Assembly (NCBI GenBank): GCA_964396385.1
Contig: CAYNFH010000151.1
Location: forward strand, 1-16,809
Source: CAYNFH01 sp964396385
GTDB taxonomy: Bacteria; Armatimonadota; Chthonomonadetes; Chthonomonadales; CAJBBX01
Length of the DNA: 16,809 bases
Direction of reading: 5' to 3'
Both the position numbers and the translations under genes were made by a program. Every line of letters starts with the position of its first letter. Position 1 is the stretch's first letter. The notes under the pieces were generated by a model. That model saw only the letters and a list, made by a program, of their open reading frames with translations, was not told the origin of the DNA and did not search any database. This document shows positions 11,315 through 16,809 of this stretch, one piece after another.

Positions 11315-14300
11315 ATGATTCGAGCACATCCCCTCTCCACCACTGTCACCGCCATCGCCGCCGGGGCTGCGGCTCTGCTGCTGGCCACCGCGAATGCGCT
11401 GCCTAGGCCTTCAGGCGGGGCGGTGGACTTCAACCGCGACGTGGCTCCGATCCTCTCGCAGAACTGCTTCCTCTGCCACGGTCTGGACACGAACAAGCGG
11501 TACGGCGGCCTGCGGCTGGACCGGCCGGACATCGCCACCCGGAAGCTGGCCTCCGGAAACACGGCCATCGTGCCCGGCAGCCTTGCCGAAAGCGAGATGA
11601 TCCAGCGGATAACCGCTTCCGGCGCCACCAGGATGCCGCCGGAGAACAGCGGCAAGAGGCTCACCGCGCAACAGATAGAGACCCTCAAGCGGTGGGTAGC
11701 GCAGGGCGCCCACTATGCCCCGCACTGGTCGTACGCCCCGGTCACCGGCCCGGCCCTACCCCCGCTCGCCGGCCGGCCGGCCTGGGAGCAGGCGTGGGCG
11801 CACGATCCTATCGACCGCTTTCTGCTCACGAGAATGGAGAAGGCGGGGCTCAAGCCCACCCCGCCGGCCCCCCGCGAGACCCTGATCCGCCGCCTCAGCC
11901 TGGACCTGACCGGCTTGCCTCCCACTCCCAAGGAGGTGGCGGCCTTTGTCAGCGACCGCAACCCGAACGCCTACGAGAAGCTGGTGGACCGGTACCTGGC
12001 CTCTCCGCACTTCGGCGAGCGGATGGCGCAGTACTGGCTGGACCTGGTAAGGTACGCGGACACCGTGGGCTACCACGGCGACCAGGACGTGACGGTCTGG
12101 CCATACCGCGACTACGTCATCCGGGCATTCAACAGCGACAAGCCGTTCGACGTTTTTACCCGTGAGCAGATCGCGGGGGATCTGCTGCCCAATGCTACCG
12201 CGGAGCAGAAGGTCGCCTCCGGCTACTACCGGTTGGGCGAGATGAGCGCGGAGGGTGGCGTGCAGGACAAGGAGTACCGCGCCAAGTACGCGGCTGAGCG
12301 GGTGCGCAACCTTTCCCTGGTCTGGCTCGGCTCGACCATGGCCTGCTGCGAGTGCCATGACCACAAGTACGACCCCTTCACCACCCGGGACTTCTACTCC
12401 ATGGAGGCCTTCTTCGCGGACCTGAAGGAGAGGGGCTTCTATGACACGGGCTACTCGCTGGGGGACTGGGGGCCGAGCATCCGGCTGCCCAGCGCGGCAC
12501 AGAAGGCGCGGCTGGAGGATCTGGACGGGCGGATAGCGGACGCGAAGAAGGCGCTCACCGCCGTTACGGACGCCCAGCTTGCCGCCGGTATGGCGAAGTG
12601 GGAAGTGGCCGTACGGGAGCAGGACGCGGCGAAGGGACTCGGCTGGACGGTGGTGAAGCCGGACTCTGCGGTCTCGTCCGAAGGCTCGACCCTGCAGGTC
12701 CGGCCGGACAGCACCGTGCTCGCAACCGGCAAGCTGCCACCATTCGATACCTACACGGTGACCGTTCCCGCCGCGCGGGACCGCATCGCCGCCATCAAGC
12801 TGGATGCCGTGGGAGACGACTCGCTGCCCGGTAACGGCACCGCGCGGGCCGGCTGGTACTTTGTACTGAGCGGGTTGGACGTTTCCGTGCAGCGGGGCAG
12901 CGCGGCGCCTCAGCCGGTGAAGCTCTCCAGCGTGCAGGTGGGAGGCGAGGACGAAGGGTACCCCGGGTACGCGATGCTGGATGACCGGCGGGACACCGGA
13001 TGGGCCACGGTGTGGGCCCACGCCTACGACCAGCGCGCCGTATTCCGGCTCGCGGAGCCGCTACAGGGCGGGCCGGACACGAAGCTCGTCATCCGGATCC
13101 ACCAGGATGCCGAGCCGCACCACCTGCTAGGCCGATTCCGTCTCTCGCTCAGCGGCGTGGAGGAGCCCGACCTCAGCGCGCAGGGGATCCCGGACAAGGT
13201 CCTGGCGGCCATCTGGAAGGACGCCGCCAAGCGCACCGCGGACGAGACCAGGAGTATCGCGGAGTACTACCGCCGGGTGGCGCCGGAGACCAGGGAGCAG
13301 CGGGAAGCGCTGGCGCGACTGGAGGGCGAGGGCAGCATCCTGCTCGGCGAGATCCCCCACACCCTGATAACGGAAGCCACGGAGCCGCGCACGATCCGCA
13401 TCCTGCCGCGCGGCAACTGGATGGACGATTCCGGCCCGGTGGTGCAGCCGGCCGTGCCGCACTTCCTCAGGCAGATCGATAAGCCCGGACGCGCGACTCG
13501 GCTGGACCTGGCCAACTGGCTGGTCTCACCGGACAACCCGCTCACGGCACGCGTGTTTGTAAACCGGATGTGGAAGCTGTTCTTCGGCACCGGCATCGCT
13601 AAGAACCTGGACGATTTCGGCGCGCAGGGCGAGCCGCCGGTCAACCCGGAGCTGCTGGACTGGCTGGCGGCGGAGTTTATGAGTCCGAGGGTTCAGGGTT
13701 CCCCCGAGGGAGCCTGCACTCGCTCGGCTCCCCCCTCGGACCAGTGGCGGGAGCGGGCACCCCGGTTCAGGGTTCGGGCATCCGAACTCACGACTCACGA
13801 CTCACAACTCGCGACTCCGGTCCCGTGGGACGTCAAGCACATCGTCCGGCTCGTCGTGCTGTCCAACGCCTACCGGCAGTCTTCCGATGCCAGTCCGGAG
13901 GCGGTGGCGAAGGACCCGCTTAACCGGCTCTGCGCCAGGCAGCCGCCAATCCGGCTGGATGCCGAGTTCGTGCGGGACGTGGCGCTAAAGGTGAGCGGCC
14001 TGCTCTCCTCCACCGTCGGCGGGCCCAGCGTAAAGCCCTACGAGCCGAAGGGCTACCTCGCCCCACTGAACTTTCCTCGCCGCGAGTGGGCGGCCGACAC
14101 GGGCGAGAAGCTGTACCGGCGCGGGCTCTACACCTTCTGGCAGCGGACGTTCCTGCACCCCAGCCTGCTGGCCTTCGACGCGCCCACGCGCGAGGAGGGC
14201 ACCTGCACCAGGGCCGTGTCCAACACGCCGATGCAGGCGCTGGTGCTGCTCAACGATCCCATCTATGTGGAGGCATCGCGAGTCTTTGCCGAGCGGATCC

Positions 14301-14572
14301 TTCGGGAGGGGGGAAGCAGGTTCGATCGGCGGCTGGACTTTGCGTACGAGGCAGCGCTGTCGCGTGCGCCTGAATCCCAGGAGACCACGATCTTGCGCGA
14401 CCTGTACCGGAGCCAGCGCGCCCGGTACGCTGCGGATCCGGCCGCCGCCCGGCAGCTTATATTGACCGGCGAGAAAGCTGTGCCGAAGGACCTGGATCCG
14501 GTGGAGCTGGCGGCGTGGACGTCCGTCGCCCGCGCCATCCTGAACCTGCACGAGACGATAACGAGAAGCTAG
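11315..14572 (+). CDS. PSCyt1-PSCyt2-PSD1 (DUF1549/DUF1553) planctomycete-type cytochrome protein
   Basis: The product has 1085 residues and a signal-like hydrophobic start (10-28). The PSCyt1 domain follows: 'VAPILSQNCFLCHGL' with a c-type heme motif C51-x-x-C54-H55, and Met107 in 'TRMPPEN' as likely axial ligand. PSCyt2/DUF1549 covers about 163-372 ('DPIDRFLLTRMEKAGL', 'LDLTGLPPTPKE', 'CCECHDHKYDPF' with a second CxxCH at 344-348). A long middle region (375-700) contains a beta-rich insert. PSD1/DUF1553 runs from about 725 to 1080 ('NPLTARVFVNRMWKLFFGTG', 'WDVKHIVRLVVLSNAYRQSS', 'SNTPMQALVLLNDPIYVEASR'). About 47 residues at 790-836 do not fit the family and are repeat-derived. These proteins are exported and thought to act with DUF1501 partners in polymer catabolism; the biochemistry is unsettled. 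The start has no good ribosome binding site. Confidence 0.92.
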   Translation: MIRAHPLSTTVTAIAAGAAALLLATANALPRPSGGAVDFNRDVAPILSQNCFLCHGLDTNKRYGGLRLDRPDIATRKLASGNTAIVPGSLAESEMIQRITASGATRMPPENSGKRLTAQQIETLKRWVAQGAHYAPHWSYAPVTGPALPPLAGRPAWEQAWAHDPIDRFLLTRMEKAGLKPTPPAPRETLIRRLSLDLTGLPPTPKEVAAFVSDRNPNAYEKLVDRYLASPHFGERMAQYWLDLVRYADTVGYHGDQDVTVWPYRDYVIRAFNSDKPFDVFTREQIAGDLLPNATAEQKVASGYYRLGEMSAEGGVQDKEYRAKYAAERVRNLSLVWLGSTMACCECHDHKYDPFTTRDFYSMEAFFADLKERGFYDTGYSLGDWGPSIRLPSAAQKARLEDLDGRIADAKKALTAVTDAQLAAGMAKWEVAVREQDAAKGLGWTVVKPDSAVSSEGSTLQVRPDSTVLATGKLPPFDTYTVTVPAARDRIAAIKLDAVGDDSLPGNGTARAGWYFVLSGLDVSVQRGSAAPQPVKLSSVQVGGEDEGYPGYAMLDDRRDTGWATVWAHAYDQRAVFRLAEPLQGGPDTKLVIRIHQDAEPHHLLGRFRLSLSGVEEPDLSAQGIPDKVLAAIWKDAAKRTADETRSIAEYYRRVAPETREQREALARLEGEGSILLGEIPHTLITEATEPRTIRILPRGNWMDDSGPVVQPAVPHFLRQIDKPGRATRLDLANWLVSPDNPLTARVFVNRMWKLFFGTGIAKNLDDFGAQGEPPVNPELLDWLAAEFMSPRVQGSPEGACTRSAPPSDQWRERAPRFRVRASELTTHDSQLATPVPWDVKHIVRLVVLSNAYRQSSDASPEAVAKDPLNRLCARQPPIRLDAEFVRDVALKVSGLLSSTVGGPSVKPYEPKGYLAPLNFPRREWAADTGEKLYRRGLYTFWQRTFLHPSLLAFDAPTREEGTCTRAVSNTPMQALVLLNDPIYVEASRVFAERILREGGSRFDRRLDFAYEAALSRAPESQETTILRDLYRSQRARYAADPAAARQLILTGEKAVPKDLDPVELAAWTSVARAILNLHETITRS
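13682..13822. repeat. Repeat-rich, frame-preserving insert in the DUF1553 domain
   Basis: The insert lies between family-typical 'LLDWLAAEF' and 'WDVKHIVRL'. It contains a 9-bp perfect inverted repeat (GTCCGAGGG 13683-13691 with CCCTCGGAC 13733-13741), the nested arms CCGAGGGAGCC (13704-13714) and GGCTCCCCCCTCGG (13726-13739), and a 12-bp direct repeat GGTTCAGGGTTC (13690-13701 and 13764-13775). A heptamer array follows at 13785-13819. The insert boundaries are estimated from family expectation and may be off by several codons. Confidence 0.7.
13785..13819. repeat. Heptamer tandem array (RACTCAC)
   Basis: Five consecutive 7-base units read AACTCAC, GACTCAC, GACTCAC, AACTCGC and GACTCCG. The array encodes 'ELTTHDSQLATP' within the DUF1553-domain insert. 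The period matches that of the array in the galactanase signal peptide, although the unit sequence differs. Confidence 0.85.
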
Positions 14573-14603
14573 GAGTGATGGAGTAGTGGAGTCTTGGAGT
14601 GAT
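14572..14603. repeat. Four-unit tandem repeat, 8-bp period (GGAGTNNT)
   Basis: Units GGAGTGAT, GGAGTAGT, GGAGTCTT and GGAGTGAT run from the last base of the DUF1553 stop codon into the 94-base intergenic space. Further on, CCATTACTCCAGCA (about 14628-14641) carries the reverse complement of the same word, so the spacer could fold on itself. It separates two genes likely to be co-transcribed. Confidence 0.8.
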
Positions 14604-14666
14604 GTTCCGGAAGGCAGAATCCGGATCCATTACTCCAGCACCCCGTTGCCCCGGGCGGAGATACCT

Positions 14667-16106
14667 ATGACCGACATACCTGTACACCTGAACCGGCGCA
14701 CGTTCCTGCGGCGGAGCGCCTTTAGCCTGGGGTCGCTGGCACTGGCATCGCTGCTGGACCCGGCGCTGCTGGCCCAGCAAGCCATGGCCGCGCCCGAGCC
14801 GGCCGGCGGGCGGTGGCGCGGTGTGGCCCGCCCGTTGGCCTACCGGCAGCGCATCAAGCGGGTGATCCACCTCTACATGGCGGGTGGCCCATCGCACCTG
14901 GAGACGCTGGACTATAAGCCGACGCTGGCGAAAATGAACGGCCAGCCCATGCCGGAGTCGCTCACCAAGGGGCAGCAGATAGCCCAACTCCAGGGGCAGA
15001 AGCTCCGCTGCTTTGCGCCGCAGTACGCGTTCAAACGGTTCGGCCAGTCCGGCCAGGAGATGTGCGAGCTTTTCCCCCTGCTGGGCCAGGTGGCGGACGA
15101 CATCTGTATCATCCGCTCCATGCACACGGAGCAGATCAACCACGACCCGGCCCACACCTTCATGAACACGGGCGCCGGCATCGCGGGGCGGCCGAGCATG
15201 GGCGCCTGGCTCCTTTACGGGCTGGGGGCGGACACGGACGATCTGCCGGGATTCGTGGTGCTCACCTCCTCCGGGCGCGGCGGGCAGATGCAGCCTATCG
15301 CGGCGCGGCAGTGGTCGTCCGGCTTCCTGCCCAGCCGGTTCCAGGGGGTGCAGTTCCACTCCAAGGGCGACCCGGTGCTCTACCTCACGAACCCGGATGG
15401 TGTGACGAGGAAGGACCAGCAGGAGGTCATCACCGCCGTGAACCGGCTCAACGGGCTGCGGGATCAGGAGACGCACGACCCGGAGATCCTCACGCGGGTA
15501 GCGCAATACGAGATGGCGTTCAAGATGCAGGCTTCGGTGCCGGATCTGATGGACATCTCCGGCGAGTCGCCGAAGACCCTGGAGCTATACGGCTGCAAGC
15601 CGGGAGACGGCTCGTTCGGGGCGAACTGCCTGCTGGCACGCCGTCTGGCGGAGCGGGGCGTGCGGTTCATCCAGCTCTACCACCGGGACTGGGACCACCA
15701 CGGCAACATCAAGAACGACATCAAACTGAAGGCCGAGGAAGTGGATCGACCGTGCTACGCGCTGTTAACGGATCTCAAACAGCGTGGAATGCTGGATGAG
15801 ACGCTGGTGATCTGGGGCGGCGAGTTCGGCCGGACGCCCATGGGCCAGGGGGATGGGCGCGATCACCACATCAAGGGGTTCTCCATTTGGCTGGCCGGCG
15901 GCGGCGTGAAGGGCGGTCTCACCTACGGCGCCACGGACGAGTTTGGATACGCGGCGGTGGAGAATCCGGTGGACGTGCACGACCTGCACGCAACCATGCT
16001 CTACCTCTTCGGCATTGAGCACACGCGCCTCACCTACCGCTTCCAGGGCCGCGACTTCCGCCTCACCGACGTCAGCGGCAACGTGGTGAAGGATATCCTT
16101 GGGTAG
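14667..16106 (+). CDS. DUF1501 family protein with Tat signal
   Basis: The product has 479 residues and belongs to the DUF1501 family (PF07394), which has an alkaline-phosphatase/sulfatase-like fold. It begins with a twin-arginine leader (NRRTFLRRSAFSLGSLALAS) and a likely cleavage near 'AMAAPEP'. Visible family blocks are 'RVIHLYMAGGPSHLETLDYKP', 'CELFPLLGQVADDICIIRSMHTE', 'NHDPAHTFMNTG', 'GRPSMGAWLLYGLG', 'RFIQLYHRDWDHHGNIKND' segments, 'LVIWGGEFGRTPMGQGDGRDHH' segments and 'VDVHDLHATMLYLFGIEH'. The histidines and acidic residues in these blocks are the probable metal ligands. It follows the PSCyt1/DUF1553 gene by 94 bases on the same strand, which is the usual pairing. The ATG at 14667 is chosen because GGCGGAG lies six bases upstream and the Tat motif follows; the frame runs back to 14586 through repeat sequence. 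The substrate is unknown. Confidence 0.93.
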   Translation: MTDIPVHLNRRTFLRRSAFSLGSLALASLLDPALLAQQAMAAPEPAGGRWRGVARPLAYRQRIKRVIHLYMAGGPSHLETLDYKPTLAKMNGQPMPESLTKGQQIAQLQGQKLRCFAPQYAFKRFGQSGQEMCELFPLLGQVADDICIIRSMHTEQINHDPAHTFMNTGAGIAGRPSMGAWLLYGLGADTDDLPGFVVLTSSGRGGQMQPIAARQWSSGFLPSRFQGVQFHSKGDPVLYLTNPDGVTRKDQQEVITAVNRLNGLRDQETHDPEILTRVAQYEMAFKMQASVPDLMDISGESPKTLELYGCKPGDGSFGANCLLARRLAERGVRFIQLYHRDWDHHGNIKNDIKLKAEEVDRPCYALLTDLKQRGMLDETLVIWGGEFGRTPMGQGDGRDHHIKGFSIWLAGGGVKGGLTYGATDEFGYAAVENPVDVHDLHATMLYLFGIEHTRLTYRFQGRDFRLTDVSGNVVKDILG

Positions 16107-16137
16107 CCTGCGGGTCCACCGTGAAACCGGTGCTTCG

Positions 16138-16656
16138 TCAAGGCGGTGCGGGGTCGCCGTGGCTCATTGCCGCATGAGTTGTATGGCCACTCACTTCAAC
16201 GGACTTCGTATATTCGCTATAGCCGGTCAACCCCAATATGATGGTGTTGCCTGCGATCAGGACTGCGGTACATATGGTGGCGTAACTGCGCTTTTTGCCG
16301 AAGATGGGAAGTGTGAGTCGCGTTTCTAGCTCGTGCGGTTTCAGGCCGAAGATACTCCACATGGATACGTAAAGCACCATGAAGAGGAACAAGAAGTTTA
16401 CGACAAACAGCCAGCGGTCTCCCTGGTGGAGCTCGATCGCGACTAGAGCAATAATCAGGGTAAAGAGCGTACCAAAGTAGGAAGACGTAGCTTCCCAGCT
16501 AACGGCAATCGCCTCTATTATCTCCTGCTCCTCTTTGAGCTTCTGTCTGCTTTCAACGAACTCCTCAATGCGGCTCCGAATGAACCCCCGTGTAACCGGG
16601 CCAAAGAGCAACAAACAGATGGCGAAGAACGGTGGCACTAGCGGCAACCAGTCCAT
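16138..16656 (-). CDS. Small integral membrane protein of unknown function
   Basis: The product has 172 residues and about four membrane segments: 4-20, 61-77, 83-103 and 125-146. Between the first and second lies a charged, helical stretch ('RSRIEEFVESRQKLKEEQEI', 28-47) that could be a short coiled coil. The C-terminus is soluble with several His residues. I do not recognise a family. The ATG at 16656 has GAGG six bases upstream; a GTG four codons earlier (16668) is an alternative. It is convergent with the DUF1501 gene and lies 25 bases after an upstream leftward gene, suggesting a shared transcript. Base composition is visibly lower in GC than the neighbouring genes, which may mean recent acquisition. 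Confidence 0.7.
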   Translation of the reverse strand: MDWLPLVPPFFAICLLLFGPVTRGFIRSRIEEFVESRQKLKEEQEIIEAIAVSWEATSSYFGTLFTLIIALVAIELHQGDRWLFVVNFLFLFMVLYVSMWSIFGLKPHELETRLTLPIFGKKRSYATICTAVLIAGNTIILGLTGYSEYTKSVEVSGHTTHAAMSHGDPAPP

Positions 16657-16681
16657 GGCGACCCTCACAACGGATCCTTTC

Positions 16682-16809
16682 CTAAACGCTCACATCAATC
16701 TGGGCATTGCACACCGGTTTCTGGCCCAGCTTCACCCACTCAGCCGTTACTTCGGCGTCTATAGGATCCGTGCCGCTCGAAGATACGGCCCGGAGGAGTG
16801 CGTGGTCAA
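16682..16809 (-). CDS. C-terminal end of an unidentified leftward gene (partial)
   Basis: A leftward frame enters at the window edge and reads about 41 residues, DHALLRAVSSSGTDPIDAEV then TAEWVKLGQKPVCNAQIDVSV, ending in TAG at 16684-16682. There are no internal stops and the stop is followed 25 bases later by the next gene start. 'PIDAEVTAEW' faintly resembles the 'PPIDVYDA..W' tail of Gfo/Idh/MocA oxidoreductases, but this is too short to assign. Confidence 0.5.
   Translation of the reverse strand, partial: DHALLRAVSSSGTDPIDAEVTAEWVKLGQKPVCNAQIDVSV

Noticed and set aside
11756..13021. Leftward open frame of 421 codons opposite the cytochrome-type gene
   Set aside because: This is the longest shadow frame, but the rightward strand has heme motifs and DUF1549 blocks throughout. 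No start signal or domain supports the leftward frame.
13785..13819. CRISPR-like array
   Set aside because: The units are 7 bases with no spacers, so this is a simple tandem repeat. The same applies to the arrays at 126, 6650 and 14572.
16117..16132. Terminator CACCG-TGAAAC-CGGTG after the DUF1501 gene
   Set aside because: The stem is only 5 bp and no T-tract follows. It was not strong enough to list.

Overview
The window is GC-rich bacterial DNA. It is probably a draft or metagenome-derived scaffold, because a run of exactly 10 N sits at 4439-4448. The gene content points to a heterotroph of the Planctomycetota/Armatimonadota/Verrucomicrobiota/Acidobacteriota kind. The evidence is an adjacent pair of a PSCyt1-PSCyt2-PSD1 (DUF1549/DUF1553) cytochrome-type protein and a Tat-type DUF1501 protein, secretion-signal Gfo/Idh/MocA oxidoreductases, a stand-alone Uma2 protein and a phytanoyl-CoA dioxygenase-family protein. 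I cannot fix the phylum from sequence alone. I found no rRNA, tRNA, CRISPR array, transposase or phage gene.

Layout. Positions 1-1684: the start of a leftward gene runs off the edge, then a rightward Fe(II)/2-oxoglutarate dioxygenase (PhyH family) and a small conserved protein of unknown function. Positions 1727-8070, all leftward: in transcription order a HEAT-repeat/TlpA-type thioredoxin, a secreted GH30 endo-beta-1,6-galactanase-like enzyme, the N-terminal part of one Gfo/Idh/MocA oxidoreductase, the N gap, the C-terminal part of a second Gfo/Idh/MocA oxidoreductase, an alpha/beta hydrolase and a Uma2 protein. Positions 8292-16106, all rightward: a secreted NTF2/SnoaL-like protein, a dipeptidyl-peptidase IV-like S9 protease, the 1085-residue cytochrome/DUF1553 protein and its DUF1501 partner. 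Positions 16138-16809, leftward: a small four-helix membrane protein and the tail of an unidentified gene.

How the genes may work together (inference). The galactanase, the sugar-type oxidoreductases and the esterase-like hydrolase could handle plant or algal arabinogalactan. The DPP4-like protease and the DUF1553/DUF1501 pair suggest further exported catabolism. No regulator or transporter is present to tie these into one pathway.

The most notable observations are structural. (1) The 10-N gap joins two different Gfo/Idh/MocA paralogues whose sequences overlap over about 46 homologous residues, so the gap hides much more than 10 bases. (2) A frame-preserving insert of about 140 bp, rich in direct, inverted and heptamer repeats, interrupts the DUF1553 domain. 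(3) Four short tandem arrays with a 7- or 8-bp period lie in the window, two of them inside coding sequence. (4) A hairpin could hide the ribosome binding site of the upstream Gfo/Idh/MocA gene. I saw no clearly new multi-gene system.
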